Origin: Anaerolineales bacterium
GTDB taxonomy: Bacteria; Chloroflexota; Anaerolineae; Anaerolineales; E44-bin32
DNA length: 52,794 nucleotides
Assembly (NCBI GenBank): GCA_037382465.1
Contig: JARRPX010000044.1
Coordinates: 1-52,794 of the forward strand
Direction of reading: 5' to 3'
Shown here: one piece after another, positions 1 through 9,569 of the stretch
Numbering within the stretch: position 1 is the first letter of the stretch
Layout of the letters: each line of letters starts with the position of its first letter
Notes under the pieces: generated by a model
What the model saw: the letters and a program-made list of their open reading frames with translations, nothing else
The model's database searches: none
What the model was told of the DNA's origin: nothing
Translations under genes and position numbers: made by a program

Positions 1-599
1 TCTGGGTGGCCAGGGACGGCGAGGTCATCGGATTCGTAACACTTCGGGATGAACCAATGCCGACCTCGATAGAAGCGGTGAGACGACTGAATAAGAAAGG
101 AATTCGCACGGCGATACTCTCCGGAGATCAAGCACGAACCGTTAAGGCCATCGCCGAAAAATTGGGGATTGAGGTATACATCGGAAATCTAGATTCTATC
201 GAGAAAGTCGAATACATACGCCAATGGCAGAAAATCGGATGGAAAATGGCAATGATCGGCGACGGCATAAATGACGCTCCTGCGCTGGCACAGGCCGACT
301 TGAGCATTACCGTCGCCGCCGGAACGGGCGTGGCTGGAGAGACTTCGGACATTATCCTCACACGACCGGATTTGAATCTCATACCATGGCTGATCCGCAT
401 TTCGACGCGCACACGACGCATCATTCAGGAAAACCTGGGATGGGCATTTGCCTACAATCTACTGGCGGTGCCGCTGGCGGCGTTCGGGGTGGTCAGTCCC
501 GTCATCGCCGCGACAGCCATGGTGACCAGCAGCTTGTTTGTCGTGGTGAATTCCCTGCGATTGCGAAATGAGGCCGTTAACGCACACGCCGAGTCTTGA
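1..599 (+). CDS. P1B-type (probably Cu+) ATPase, C-terminal fragment
   Basis: The reading frame is open to the left edge, so this is the last ~198 residues of a heavy-metal-translocating P-type ATPase; the N-terminal metal-binding, phosphorylation (DKTG) and most membrane parts lie outside the window. Visible parts are the end of the P domain with SGD (family usually TGD), the hinge motif MIGDGINDAP, and the final two membrane helices. The last helices carry YN and MVTSS followed by VVVNSLRLR, close to the YN / MxxSS pattern of Cu+-exporting P1B-1 enzymes. The role would be ATP-driven export of a soft metal across the cytoplasmic membrane. The Cu assignment is an inference because the CPC helix is not visible; the family assignment is firm. 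Confidence 0.93.
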   Translation, partial: WVARDGEVIGFVTLRDEPMPTSIEAVRRLNKKGIRTAILSGDQARTVKAIAEKLGIEVYIGNLDSIEKVEYIRQWQKIGWKMAMIGDGINDAPALAQADLSITVAAGTGVAGETSDIILTRPDLNLIPWLIRISTRTRRIIQENLGWAFAYNLLAVPLAAFGVVSPVIAATAMVTSSLFVVVNSLRLRNEAVNAHAES

Positions 600-654
600 A
601 AACAGTTGCAGAGATCGGATCAAGCGCTTACACGGCCGAGATGTTACATGTCAA

Positions 655-2724
655 TCATTGTGAAGATCGATGGGCTTCGTACGCAAGCGTCTCTTCGATT
701 AATTTCTCGAATTCCTCGGGCGACGAGGTAGGGCGTTTGCAAGTGAACTGCCGGCATAGATAGGCTGCGGGAAGATCATCCAGCATCGAGTGTCCTTCGA
801 GCAGCCTGGGTGCACCTTTTTCGCCGGCTGCTCCTCCGGCGATGACCAATTTCGGCAGGAAGCGCAGGTCCACGACTCCGGTTAATTTCCGGAAACGTTC
901 AGAGGAAGTCGTTCCGACGACAGCGACTTGCATTTGCGGCCCGATGGCGTAATCGAGGTTGCTCAGCCATCCGGAAAGACTCGTCGGATATCGTTGGGCG
1001 AGATCCTGCATCGCTTGCAGGGCTGTTTCTGCGGCAGCCCTGTAACGATTCTGGCCGCTGAAGGAAGCTAATTTCAATAGGAGCGAAACGGCCATCGTGT
1101 TGCCGCTGGGGATCGGGCTGTCTTGAAGCGATTTCGGGCGGGCGATCAAGATCTCATGATCCTGGCGTGTGTCGAAGAAGCCTCCAGCCGGATCGCTAAA
1201 ATTTGCCAGAATTTCCTCCGCCTGCGCGACGGCTGCCCTGTACCAGCGTGGATCGAAGTCGGCTTGATACAGCGCCAGCATTCCTTCTGCAAAGGCTGCG
1301 TGATCCTCTAGGTAGGCGCCGTGGCGTGCGAGACCGCCGCGCCACGTGCGCAATAATCGTCCCTCCTTCAACATGTTGCCAACCAGAAATTCTGCCAGCG
1401 ACCGGGCGGTTTCCAGATAGTCCGGGCGAGAAAGGGCGCGAGCCGCTTCGGCATACGACGTTAGGAGGAGGCCGTTCCAGGCCGTCACCACTTTATCGTC
1501 CGCAGCCGGTGGTATCCGTTCGGTGCGTATTCCCAACAGCTTTTCACGGGCGGCGTCAAGTATCCGAGACACGTCTTCGTCGGTCATTCCGAAGCGGTTG
1601 GAAATTTCATCCAGCGTTTGTGCACGGCGTAAAACGTTTTTCCCTTCGAAGTTGCCCTCTTCTGAAATCCCGTAGGCGGCCGAAACCAGCGTTTTTTCTT
1701 CATCCGTCAAGACGGCGTCGATGTCTGCCTCGCCCCAGAGATAGTATTTCCCCTCTTCGCCCTCTGAATCGGCGTCGAGTGAGGCGTAGAATCCACCTTC
1801 TGCGTGGCGCATTTCCTGATGCAGAAAATCTAGCGTCATTTCGACAACCGTGCGGAACAGCGGTTTCCTACATATCAGCCAGGCATGAAGATAAACCTGA
1901 ACGAGCAGCGCATTATCGTAGAGCATTTTTTCGAAGTGCGGAACGCGCCATTGGGCGTCGACCGAATAGCGATGGAAGCCGCCGGCCAGTTGATCGAAAA
2001 TACCGCCTTGCGCCATACGGTCGAGCGCGTGAACGGCCATCTCCAAAGCCAGGTTGTCCCCATCGCGGTGATGCTTTCGCAGCAAGAATTCGATCACACC
2101 GGCTTGGGGAAACTTCGGTGCTCCGCCCCAGCCGCCGTTTGTCCAATCGTAGGACTTGAACAATATTCCGCTTGCCCGCTCGAGACTCTCAGGATTGAGC
2201 GTTTCTGCAGTGGCGTGGAATGAAAAATGCGAAGCGACGTGTTCCTTCAAACGTGCGCCCGTCTGTTCGATTTGCTCGCGGTTTTCCTGCCACAGATGGG
2301 CCACGTGAAGAAGAACTTCCGGGAAGGAAGGCATGTCGTAGCGCGGGGCAGGCGGGAAATACGTGCCCCCGAAAAAAGGTTCTGCCTGCGGTGTGAGGAA
2401 GACGGATAACGGCCAACCACCCTGACCATTCATGGCGACGACGGCGTCCATGTAGATCGCATCGATGTCCGGTCTTTCCTCGCGGTCTACTTTGATGTTG
2501 ATGAAATTTTCGTTCATGATCGCAGCGATTTTAGGGTCTTCGAAAGACTCGTGTGCCATGACGTGACACCAGTGACACGCGGCGTAGCCGACGCTGAGGA
2601 AAATGGGCTTGTCCGCTTCCTGGGCGGCGCGCAGCGCCTCTTCGCCCCAGGGCCGCCAGTCGACCGGATTTTCGGCATGCTGCAGAAGATACGGGGAAGT
2701 CTCGTTTTTCAGGTGATTGGCCAC
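655..2724 (-). CDS. DUF255 thioredoxin-fold / (alpha/alpha)6-barrel protein (YyaL / SSP411 type)
   Basis: This is a full-length (~689 aa) member of the YyaL/spermatogenesis-associated-20 family. The N-terminal ~160 residues are a thioredoxin-like domain with the family motif [14 protein letters not shown], and the rest is an N-acylglucosamine 2-epimerase-like helical barrel. The frame also offers a TTG start 15 bases upstream (2739). I prefer GTG at 2724 because it follows GGGAGAG at good spacing and gives the conserved family start (M)[16 protein letters not shown]. The biochemical function of the family is not established; redox or glycan roles are only suggested by fold. It is convergent with the P-ATPase fragment and divergent from the VanZ-like gene. 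Confidence 0.93.
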   Translation of the reverse strand: MANHLKNETSPYLLQHAENPVDWRPWGEEALRAAQEADKPIFLSVGYAACHWCHVMAHESFEDPKIAAIMNENFINIKVDREERPDIDAIYMDAVVAMNGQGGWPLSVFLTPQAEPFFGGTYFPPAPRYDMPSFPEVLLHVAHLWQENREQIEQTGARLKEHVASHFSFHATAETLNPESLERASGILFKSYDWTNGGWGGAPKFPQAGVIEFLLRKHHRDGDNLALEMAVHALDRMAQGGIFDQLAGGFHRYSVDAQWRVPHFEKMLYDNALLVQVYLHAWLICRKPLFRTVVEMTLDFLHQEMRHAEGGFYASLDADSEGEEGKYYLWGEADIDAVLTDEEKTLVSAAYGISEEGNFEGKNVLRRAQTLDEISNRFGMTDEDVSRILDAAREKLLGIRTERIPPAADDKVVTAWNGLLLTSYAEAARALSRPDYLETARSLAEFLVGNMLKEGRLLRTWRGGLARHGAYLEDHAAFAEGMLALYQADFDPRWYRAAVAQAEEILANFSDPAGGFFDTRQDHEILIARPKSLQDSPIPSGNTMAVSLLLKLASFSGQNRYRAAAETALQAMQDLAQRYPTSLSGWLSNLDYAIGPQMQVAVVGTTSSERFRKLTGVVDLRFLPKLVIAGGAAGEKGAPRLLEGHSMLDDLPAAYLCRQFTCKRPTSSPEEFEKLIEETLAYEAHRSSQ

Positions 2725-2886
2725 GTCGATCTCTCCCAACGCCGCTGCAATCCGTTGCGCCAGGCGTTGAAATCATCATACCGCGTACGCCGTTCGTACG
2801 GATGATTCCAGGCTTTACGTTGGATGTGCGCCGTTTTGTTTCGCATTGGTGACCGGTCCGTCGGATATGGTGGTAGAATTTTCGCC

Positions 2887-3282
2887 ATGTCTACACAGAA
2901 GGCTGGAATGGGTTTGCGTTGGATCCCGGCGGTCATCATGATGGGATTGATCTTCATGTTTTCCTCGATGCCCAATGGTGTCCTGCCGTATTTCGGGCAC
3001 TGGGATTTGCTGATCAAGAAAGGCGGGCATGCGCTGGGGTTTGGCATGCTTGGATTGGCTTATGCGTACGCACTGCCGGCGCGGCTCCCGCGCAAGCAGC
3101 GCTGGCTGTTGAGTCTGCTGATGGTCGTGCTGTTTGCCTTGAGCGATGAGTTCCATCAATCCTTTGTGAACGGCAGACACTCGCGGTTGACGGACGTGTT
3201 GATCGATACTTCGGGGGCCGTGATTATGCTGACTTTCGGATTGGGCTATTCTTCGAATTCGAGTTCGAAATCTACCTCTTGA
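2887..3282 (+). CDS. VanZ-like membrane protein
   Basis: A ~131-residue membrane protein with about four hydrophobic helices and the VanZ-family motif FALSDEFHQSFVNGRHSR followed by LTDVLIDTSGA. VanZ relatives confer low-level teicoplanin tolerance in some bacteria, but for most the role is unknown. A longer frame begins at 2824, but the ATG at 2887 gives a normal N-terminus leading into the first helix (WIPAVIMMGLIFMFSSMP). The last 37 bases overlap the 3' end of the convergent scpA gene, so the Ser/Asn-rich tail (YSSNSSSKSTS) is encoded opposite the acidic C-terminus of ScpA. Confidence 0.85.
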   Translation: MSTQKAGMGLRWIPAVIMMGLIFMFSSMPNGVLPYFGHWDLLIKKGGHALGFGMLGLAYAYALPARLPRKQRWLLSLLMVVLFALSDEFHQSFVNGRHSRLTDVLIDTSGAVIMLTFGLGYSSNSSSKSTS

Positions 3283-4013
3283 TCCTCGCTCCAATTTTCA
3301 CCCCGGGACAAGCTGATCTCGCCGAAGAGCGAATCTTGTTCAACGGATATGCGCCGCTGTTTGATGAGTTCGAGGATGGCGATAAACGAAACCACGATCT
3401 CCAGGCGCGATCGCGCATCTTCGATGATCGCACGGAACGTCGTCCGGTTGGCGTTTGTCAGGTCGTCGATGATGCGGTGGATCTTGTCCCGTATGCGTAC
3501 GTGGTGGGGGATGATGATGTTGGCTTCCGGGCTTTCTTCGATCGACGCCAGTGCATCCATGAACGCCGCACGAAGATCTTCGATACTCACTTCCAGCATG
3601 TCCAATTTGGGTTCAATGGCAGGCGGTGCGACGATGCGGATGTACGAACGATAACCTTCCTCCATGCGCTGCGCCAGGATATTGGCGACTTCCTTGTATT
3701 TCTTGTATTCGATGAGTTGCCGCGCCAGGGCGTCGCCCGGATCTTCTTCCCCCGGTTCGCGCTGCGGAGGCCGAGGAAGAAGCGCTTCGGATTTGATCTG
3801 AATCAAGCGTGCGGCGATGACCAGGAAGGAAGCCAGATCCTCCAATTGATATTCTTGCAAGCGCTGTAGGTAGGAAAGATATTGATCGGCAACCTGTGCC
3901 AGAGCGACTTTGGTGATGTCCAGCTCGGCTTGTTCGATTAATTCCAGGAGCAAGTCCAGCGGACCTTCGTAGACGGGAAGGTGGATGATGTAGGCGTCTG
4001 TTTCGTTCGTCAT
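3246..4013 (-). CDS. scpA: Segregation and condensation protein A (kleisin)
   Basis: A 255-residue ScpA, the kleisin subunit that bridges SMC heads with ScpB in the bacterial condensin and organises the nucleoid. The N-terminus shows the family pattern VYEGPLDLLLELIEQAELDI, then a helical region with LIQIKSEALLPRP, and a C-terminal winged helix (ILELIKQRRISVEQDSLFGEI). The start ATG overlaps the TGA of the upstream zinc-ribbon gene, so the two are probably translationally coupled. No scpB is visible in the window. Length and motifs are normal for the family. Confidence 0.95.
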   Translation of the reverse strand: MTNETDAYIIHLPVYEGPLDLLLELIEQAELDITKVALAQVADQYLSYLQRLQEYQLEDLASFLVIAARLIQIKSEALLPRPPQREPGEEDPGDALARQLIEYKKYKEVANILAQRMEEGYRSYIRIVAPPAIEPKLDMLEVSIEDLRAAFMDALASIEESPEANIIIPHHVRIRDKIHRIIDDLTNANRTTFRAIIEDARSRLEIVVSFIAILELIKQRRISVEQDSLFGEISLSRGENWSEDQEVDFELEFEE

Positions 4014-4465
4014 AGGCCGAGGGCGGATCGAAGCGCTAGAAAGAGGATCAGGAGTAAAAACAGGATCACGATCGCTGCGGAGATCTTCATCAACTGGGAT
4101 TGTTCTTTTCTGCGTGCCCTTTCCGCTTCGAGCGCAGCCTGGATGCGTCTGCGGTCGGTCTCTTCGAGATCGTGGAGGCGTTGCTGAGAGGCGCGTTCTT
4201 CACTCTCTTTGATACGCGCAGCTTGTTCGCGAGCCTGGCGCAGGCGGTAGGGACCAGAATCTGCGTTCGCATGCCGGATGATCACCTGGCTGAACAGTGT
4301 CAACGGCTCGCCACACACTTCGCAGGCTTCCGCCTCGAGCGGATTCGGGCTCTGACAGGAGGGGCAAATCGACATATTGTGGGGCAGCGTACTGCCGCAG
4401 TAGGAGCACTCGAAATGATCTTCAATGATTTTCACGTCGGGCGCGTCGCATACCGGACAGTTCAT
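4010..4465 (-). CDS. Zinc-ribbon protein with coiled coil and C-terminal membrane anchor
   Basis: A 151-residue protein of unknown function. The first ~55 residues hold four CxxC knuckles (CPVC, CSYC, CPSC, CEVC), giving two zinc ribbons. A charged Arg/Glu-rich stretch (about residues 75-125) is probably a coiled coil. Residues ~127-147 are a hydrophobic anchor (ISAAIVILFLLLILFLAL). The predicted topology puts the zinc ribbons in the cytoplasm on a tail anchor. It is the first gene of a two-gene unit overlapping scpA by 4 bases. Two other zinc-ribbon/one-helix proteins occur in this window (14597-15658 and 23807-24874), but they are larger and not obviously close paralogues. Confidence 0.85.
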   Translation of the reverse strand: MNCPVCDAPDVKIIEDHFECSYCGSTLPHNMSICPSCQSPNPLEAEACEVCGEPLTLFSQVIIRHANADSGPYRLRQAREQAARIKESEERASQQRLHDLEETDRRRIQAALEAERARRKEQSQLMKISAAIVILFLLLILFLALRSALGL

Positions 4466-4701
4466 GTCAATCCCAAACCCACAGAAGATCGCCTGAATAA
4501 GATTTCACGATTATACCATCGCCGTCGAGAGATGCTTGCCAGGATGCCTTCCAAATCTTTGTTTACATTTCGAGTACCCGGGGAAAGACGCGACCAAACA
4601 CGACATTATGCATCTATATAAGTAGATTGTGCCGTAACGATTCGCTCATGGTATCATGGCAAGCAGAAACGGCAGTTGAATTAATCAAAATGGAGTAAAA
4701 C

Positions 4702-5055
4702 ATGAAAGGCGAGCCGATCAACGTCACTGACGATAACTTTGAAAAGGTGGTCATGAAGTCCGAACTTCCCGTCGTTGTGGATTTCTGGGCGCCGTGGTGT
4801 GGACCGTGCAAGATGGTGGCACCGATTCTGGAGAAGATCGCCAAAGAATATCAGGATAAGTTACTGGTAGCGAAGGTCAATACGGATGAAAACCCGAAAT
4901 GGGCCATGGATTACGGTGTGCAGGGTATACCGACGATGCTGTTCATCGCAGGCGGAAAAGTGGTGCATCATCAGGTCGGTGCCGTCCCGGAACCCTATCT
5001 ACGCGACATCATCGACACCTTCCTGAGTACGGTGAACGAGAGCGTGAAGTCCTGA
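4702..5055 (+). CDS. trxA: Thioredoxin
   Basis: A 117-residue classical thioredoxin, a cytoplasmic dithiol oxidoreductase. The active site WCGPCK lies in FWAPWCGPCKMVAPIL, and the cis-Pro loop is GIPTMLFIAGG. Length and order of elements fit the family. The gene is preceded by GGAGTAAAAC 8 bases before the ATG. It is monocistronic: the upstream neighbour is divergent, and a strong hairpin terminator follows about 95 bases downstream, before the convergent fabH. Confidence 0.95.
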   Translation: MKGEPINVTDDNFEKVVMKSELPVVVDFWAPWCGPCKMVAPILEKIAKEYQDKLLVAKVNTDENPKWAMDYGVQGIPTMLFIAGGKVVHHQVGAVPEPYLRDIIDTFLSTVNESVKS

Positions 5056-5150
5056 GATCGTGAAATAACCCCCTCAGATACCGACATCATGCCAGTACTC
5101 GATCCCGTTCGAGGTGAACGGACTTCGAATCTGGCGCTGATGTATGAATA

Positions 5151-5196
5151 AAAACCGGAGATGATATTTTTCAATCGTCTCCGGTTTTGGTTTTTT
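5151..5196. terminator. Bidirectional intrinsic terminator between trxA and fabH
   Basis: AAAACCGGAGA (5151-5161) pairs perfectly with TCTCCGGTTTT (5178-5188) and is followed on the + strand by GG and six T. The A-run at the left gives a U-tract on the minus strand, so the hairpin could serve both convergent genes. Confidence 0.85.
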
Positions 5197-5214
5197 CGCC
5201 TGCAGGATTGCTCT

Positions 5215-6339
5215 TTATTTCCTCCTCGAGACTGCACCCCAGATCAGGCCTTCGACGCGCCGAATGATGCGGCGCATGAGGGAGCGCAGCTTCGCCAGGG
5301 AGAACAAGATGTTGCGGCGCATGCGCTGGGTTCGAGTCACCCTGCGCTCTCGCGAAACCCAGCGAATCGTCATTGCGCCCCAGGTCAGACCGCCTCCAAA
5401 GCCGACGAGTACGATGTTGTCGCCAGCCTTGATGCGGCCGCCGTCGACCGCTTCGCAGACCGCCATGGGAATCGAGGCGGTCGATGTGTTTCCATAACGG
5501 TCGAGATTGATCATGAAGCGATCCATCGGTACGCGCAGAATGCGAGCCGCTGTCTCGATGATACGCCGATTGGCTTGATGGGGAACGATGAGCTGGACGT
5601 CGTCCAGGGATATGCCGGCCTTTGCGACGGATTCTCTCGTCGCGGACGCCATGGCTCGCGTGGCGAAGCGAAAGACGTCCCGGCCTTTCATCTGGACGGT
5701 GTGCAAGCCCTGTTCAACGGTCTCTGCGTTTGCGGGATGGCGGCTGCCGCCGCCGGGAAGGATCAGCAATTCTCGTCCCGATCCGTCCGAGCGCATCACG
5801 CCGGAGAGTATGCCACCGGGAGAATCCCGCCCTTCGAGGACGAACGCCCCGGCGCCATCGGCGAAGAGGATGCACGTCCTTCGATCCTGCCAATTCACAA
5901 GCCGACTGAGTGTTTCGGCGCCGATCACGAGAGCGTTCTCGATCGACCCGGACCGGATCGCATCGGCCGCCATGTTGAGGGCAAAAATGAAGCCCGTGCA
6001 GGCGGCCAGCAAATCGAAAGCGCCGGCGCGTGAGGCGCCCAGATTGTCTTGAACGAGGCAGGCCGTGGCAGGGAACAGGTAATCCGGTGATGAAGTGGCG
6101 ACGATGATCAGATCCAAGTCATGTGGGTCCAGACGGCTTCTTTTTAGAGCGTTGAGTGCCGCCTCCGTCGCCATGGTGGACGTCGATTCGTAATCTGCGG
6201 CAATACGGCGTTCGCGGATGCCCGTTCGGCTCACGATCCATTCGTCGTTCGTGTCCACCATTTGTGCCAAATCATCGTTTGTCATTACGTGCTCGGGCGC
6301 GTACATACCCCAAGCTGTAATGTGTGCGTAACGCGACAT
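5215..6339 (-). CDS. fabH: 3-oxoacyl-ACP synthase III with basic C-terminal extension
   Basis: A beta-ketoacyl-ACP synthase III (KASIII), which condenses acyl-CoA with malonyl-ACP to start fatty acid synthesis. The catalytic triad is visible: Cys114 (LLAACTGF), His254 (VPHQANRRI) and Asn284 (RYGNTSTAS). The thiolase-fold body ends near residue 328 (GAMTIRWV). It is followed by ~46 residues very rich in Arg that are not part of the usual family (~320-330 aa). The extension could be a membrane or RNA-binding tail, or translated former intergenic DNA. The gene starts 5 bases after fabF ends, so they form one operon (fabF-fabH). No acpP or fabD is next to it. Confidence 0.94.
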   Translation of the reverse strand: MSRYAHITAWGMYAPEHVMTNDDLAQMVDTNDEWIVSRTGIRERRIAADYESTSTMATEAALNALKRSRLDPHDLDLIIVATSSPDYLFPATACLVQDNLGASRAGAFDLLAACTGFIFALNMAADAIRSGSIENALVIGAETLSRLVNWQDRRTCILFADGAGAFVLEGRDSPGGILSGVMRSDGSGRELLILPGGGSRHPANAETVEQGLHTVQMKGRDVFRFATRAMASATRESVAKAGISLDDVQLIVPHQANRRIIETAARILRVPMDRFMINLDRYGNTSTASIPMAVCEAVDGGRIKAGDNIVLVGFGGGLTWGAMTIRWVSRERRVTRTQRMRRNILFSLAKLRSLMRRIIRRVEGLIWGAVSRRK

Positions 6340-6344
6340 GATGC

Positions 6345-7595
6345 TTATTCAACCCCCGATGGCTTACTCAGAATCAGGCATGCGTTGTGCCCCCCAAATC
6401 CGAAGGAATTGCTCATGGCGTGGGTCAATTCGGATTTTCGCGCTTCGTTGGGGACGTAGTCCAAATCGCATTCCGGATCGGGCGTGGTGTAGTTGATCGT
6501 CGGCGGGATCACTGAATCCTGAATGGCTTTGACGCAGAAGATGGCTTCTACGCCGCCGGCTGCGCCGGTGAGATGGCCGGTCATCGACTTGGTGGAAGAG
6601 ATCGGCACTTCGTACGCCGTTTTGCCGAACGTCGTTTTTATCGCCGCCGTCTCACTGGCATCGTTGAGTTTCGTGCTCGTGCCATGTGCGTTGATGTAAT
6701 CGATGTCCTCGGGTTTCAAGCCCGCGTCTTCCAGCGCCAGGCGCATACAAGCGGCGGCTCCGGCGCCTCCTACAGCGGGCGCGGAAACGTGGAACGCATC
6801 GTTGGTCGCGGCGTATCCCGTGACCTCCGCCAATACGGGCGCGCTGCGAGCCGCGGCATGTTCGAGCGACTCGAGAATCAGGATGCCTGCGCCTTCACCG
6901 ACGACAAACCCATCACGGTCGAGGTCGAAGGGGCGGGAAGCGGCGGTCGGATCATCGTTGCGCGACGAGATGGCATCGATCACGTTGAAGCCAGCCATGG
7001 CGATGTTGATGATGGGCGATTCACTGCCGCCCGATACGATCACGTCCGCTGCGCCGCGGCGGATCATTTCCGTGGCTTCTCCGATCGCGTTCGTCGCCGA
7101 TGCGCATGCGGTGACGATCGCCATGTTCGGTCCGCGCAGGCCGTACGAAATCGCGATCTGACCCACTGCGCTGTCCGGCAGCATCATGGGCACCAGGAAG
7201 GGGCTGATGCGTCTCGGGCCTTGTTCCTTGAATTTATCGTATTCCGCGATGAGGGTGCTTAAACCGCCGATCCCGCAGCCCATGACGACGCCGATACGCT
7301 CGCTCTGTTTTTCGTCGTACTCGAGGCCCGCATGTTTGAGCGCTTCGTCGGTTGCGACGAGTGCGAATTGGGTAAAGCGGTCCGTGTGACGCGCCAGGCG
7401 CCTACCGAGTTGTTCCTCAGGGTCGAAATCTTTCACCTCTGCGGCGATTTGTGTCTTCAGGTCAACGGGGTCGAACAAGGTGATGGGTCCTACGCCGGAA
7501 CGGCCGGCAACGATACCTTCCCACGTTGAATCGGTGTCGTTTCCAAGGGGACTGATACAGCCGAGACCCGTTACCACTACGCGATTTCGTGCCAC
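6345..7595 (-). CDS. fabF: 3-oxoacyl-ACP synthase II
   Basis: A 416-residue KASII, the elongating condensing enzyme of type II fatty acid synthesis. Catalytic residues are Cys164 (VTACASATNA), His304 (NAHGTSTKLND) and His341 (MTGHLTGAAGG). Length and motif spacing are standard. The ATG is preceded by AAGGAGTACATCGTG, a good ribosome site. It is the first gene of the fabF-fabH unit and diverges from the SDR gene at 7742; the 146-base gap must hold both promoters. Confidence 0.96.
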   Translation of the reverse strand: MARNRVVVTGLGCISPLGNDTDSTWEGIVAGRSGVGPITLFDPVDLKTQIAAEVKDFDPEEQLGRRLARHTDRFTQFALVATDEALKHAGLEYDEKQSERIGVVMGCGIGGLSTLIAEYDKFKEQGPRRISPFLVPMMLPDSAVGQIAISYGLRGPNMAIVTACASATNAIGEATEMIRRGAADVIVSGGSESPIINIAMAGFNVIDAISSRNDDPTAASRPFDLDRDGFVVGEGAGILILESLEHAAARSAPVLAEVTGYAATNDAFHVSAPAVGGAGAAACMRLALEDAGLKPEDIDYINAHGTSTKLNDASETAAIKTTFGKTAYEVPISSTKSMTGHLTGAAGGVEAIFCVKAIQDSVIPPTINYTTPDPECDLDYVPNEARKSELTHAMSNSFGFGGHNACLILSKPSGVE

Positions 7596-7741
7596 GATGT
7601 ACTCCTTAGATCTACGAATCAGTTATCTCGCACGGGTATAACACCACGCTTGTTGAGAAGGTGCGGCGACGTTCGCGTACGGCTGTGCTAGAATCGGATG
7701 CAGGCACGCCGGTACGTCCGGCGTTAAGTGGGAATTTCGGC

Positions 7742-8686
7742 ATGATTCTCGTTACGGGTGGTCCCAATTTCATTGGCCGCAGCGTCATCCGTCAACTGAC
7801 GGCGTATGGCTACACGGTACGTAGTCTGCTGCGCCCATCGCAGAAATCTCCCAGCTTGCCGCCGGGCGTTTCGGTGGACGTAACGCTGGCCGCTCTCACC
7901 GACCGGCGCGGTGTGCGCGCCGCGATGGTCGACATCGATACCGTCATCCACTTGAGCGATCACGTCGGTCCGACACACACTTCCCGTCACCTCGACACAG
8001 AAGTGGAGGGAACGCGGAACCTGGCGGAGGCCTGTGCGGATGCGGGCGTCGAGCGGATGATTTACCTCAGCTACCTCGGCGCTGACCGTTCAGCGGCGTA
8101 CCCGGCAATGCGGGCGAAAGCGATTGCCGAGGAGCACCTGCGCGCGAGCGGCGTTCCATACACGATTCTGCGAACGGCGATCTTGTTCGGCCGGGATGAC
8201 TTTTTCACCGTACCGATGGCGGAAATGTTGTCCGTTGCGCCTCTCTTTTTCCCCATGCCGGGCGATGGATCGGTTCTGCTCCAGCCGCTCTGGATCGAGG
8301 ACCTGGCCACGTGCATCACCTGGATTTTGGACGAACGCGAAACGATCGGCGCGACGTTCGAAATCGGCGGTCCCGAGTTTCTCTCTTTCCGGCAGATACT
8401 GGAGTTGATCATGCGAGCAGCGAGCAGCCCGCGGATAGTTTTTTCGACGCGCCCGCCATACCTGCGCATCGCCGCGCGCTTCTTCGAATGGCTGCTGCCG
8501 AAATCGCCGGTGACTCCGCTGTGGGTGGATTACCTGGCCGTCAACCGCACGGCGGATCTCAATACGCTTCCCAGCGTTTTCGGATTGCAGCCTTCCCGTA
8601 TGGAAGGCAATCTCGATTACCTGCACGAACGCAATTGGGGATGGGAACTGCTCGCGCAACAATTTTCGAGAGGTCGTGGTCAATGA
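7742..8686 (+). CDS. NAD(P)-binding epimerase / NmrA-like atypical SDR
   Basis: A ~314-residue atypical short-chain dehydrogenase of the extended or NmrA type. The N-terminal nucleotide-binding loop reads ILVTGGPNFIGRSVIRQL, and the acidic or middle motifs include VIHLSDHVG and LSYLGADRS in place of a clear YxxxK. Such proteins act as complex I assembly-type or NAD(P)H-sensing proteins, or as epimerases; the substrate is unknown. The frame is open from 7661, but the ATG at 7742 leads directly into the first beta strand. Its stop overlaps the start of the acetyltransferase gene (ATGA), giving an SDR-GNAT-enolase operon. Confidence 0.85.
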   Translation: MILVTGGPNFIGRSVIRQLTAYGYTVRSLLRPSQKSPSLPPGVSVDVTLAALTDRRGVRAAMVDIDTVIHLSDHVGPTHTSRHLDTEVEGTRNLAEACADAGVERMIYLSYLGADRSAAYPAMRAKAIAEEHLRASGVPYTILRTAILFGRDDFFTVPMAEMLSVAPLFFPMPGDGSVLLQPLWIEDLATCITWILDERETIGATFEIGGPEFLSFRQILELIMRAASSPRIVFSTRPPYLRIAARFFEWLLPKSPVTPLWVDYLAVNRTADLNTLPSVFGLQPSRMEGNLDYLHERNWGWELLAQQFSRGRGQ

Positions 8687-9567
8687 ACGACGGTGAGGTC
8701 ACGATCCGGCCGCTGCGCTCCGTGGAAGACATGGAACGGGCGGAAGAACTGCAGCTTCTCGTCTGGCCGGGCAGCGAAATAGAGATCACACCCAGTCACC
8801 TGCTGCTCGCCATCGCCCATAACGGAGGTGTCGTCTTGGGGGCATTCGACGGGGATACCCTCGTCGGAATCGTGATGGGCTTTTTGGGTACCGATCCGAT
8901 GAGTCCCGGACGGGTGGCGATGGCGCGCCTCAAACACTGCTCGCATTTGTTGGGCGTGCATCCCCGGTACCGCAACCGTGGCATAGGGTACCGGCTCAAG
9001 CTTGCCCAGCGCCAGGCGGTGATGAAGGATGGGATCAGGCTGATTACCTGGACCTACGATCCGTTGATGAGTACCAATGCGCATCTCAACATCCGCCTGC
9101 TGGCTTCGATTTGCCAGGCTTACCTGCGTGACGTGTACGGCATGCTGCGAGACGAATTGAACCTCGGCATCGCCACCGATCGTTTCCAGGTCGAGTGGTG
9201 GATCACTTCCTCGCGGGTCGATTCCCGCGTCGACAACCAGCGTCCGCCGCTGGATCTGGCGAATTATCTGAGCGCCGGTGCATTGAAGCTCAACCCGAGT
9301 ACGCTGAACGAGCAGGACCTGCTCATCCCTTCCGACGAGTGGTTTACGCCGGATGGGAATCTGCTGCTGGTTGAGATTCCGCCGGATTATCTGCTCATGA
9401 AACAGAAAGACATCGAATTGGCACGCGCCTGGCGACTGCATACGCGCGAGATCTTCGAGCGTGTTTTCTCAGACGGGTACATCGTCACCGATTTTGTGTA
9501 TTTGAAAGGCGAGCAAGTGCCGCGATCGTACTACGTCCTTTCTCACGGTGAAAGCCGCCTGGGTTGA
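8683..9567 (+). CDS. GNAT-family acetyltransferase (COG3375-like)
   Basis: A ~294-residue predicted N-acetyltransferase. The acetyl-CoA-binding part is visible around residues 60-110 as LVGIVMGFLG followed by LLGVHPRYRNRGIGYRLKLAQRQ, where RNRGIG is the pyrophosphate-binding Q/RxxGxG/A loop. The long C-terminal half (DLANYLSAGALKLNP, LLVEIPPDYLLMK) matches the COG3375 type and not small GNATs. In other genomes this family is often next to o-succinylbenzoate synthase-like genes, and here the next gene is one. This supports a joint job in N-acyl amino acid metabolism. The ATG overlaps the SDR stop codon, so I used it although an open frame runs further upstream. Confidence 0.87.
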   Translation: MNDGEVTIRPLRSVEDMERAEELQLLVWPGSEIEITPSHLLLAIAHNGGVVLGAFDGDTLVGIVMGFLGTDPMSPGRVAMARLKHCSHLLGVHPRYRNRGIGYRLKLAQRQAVMKDGIRLITWTYDPLMSTNAHLNIRLLASICQAYLRDVYGMLRDELNLGIATDRFQVEWWITSSRVDSRVDNQRPPLDLANYLSAGALKLNPSTLNEQDLLIPSDEWFTPDGNLLLVEIPPDYLLMKQKDIELARAWRLHTREIFERVFSDGYIVTDFVYLKGEQVPRSYYVLSHGESRLG

Positions 9568-9569
9568 CC

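Noticed and set aside
1203-2159. Long open frame (318 codons) on the plus strand
   Set aside because: It is antisense to the DUF255 gene, whose motifs are clear; its translation is Arg/Pro-rich with no domain, typical of a shadow frame in GC-rich DNA.
5161-6033. Open frame of 290 codons on the plus strand
   Set aside because: Antisense to fabH; the catalytic motifs are on the other strand, and its N-terminus starts inside the terminator hairpin.
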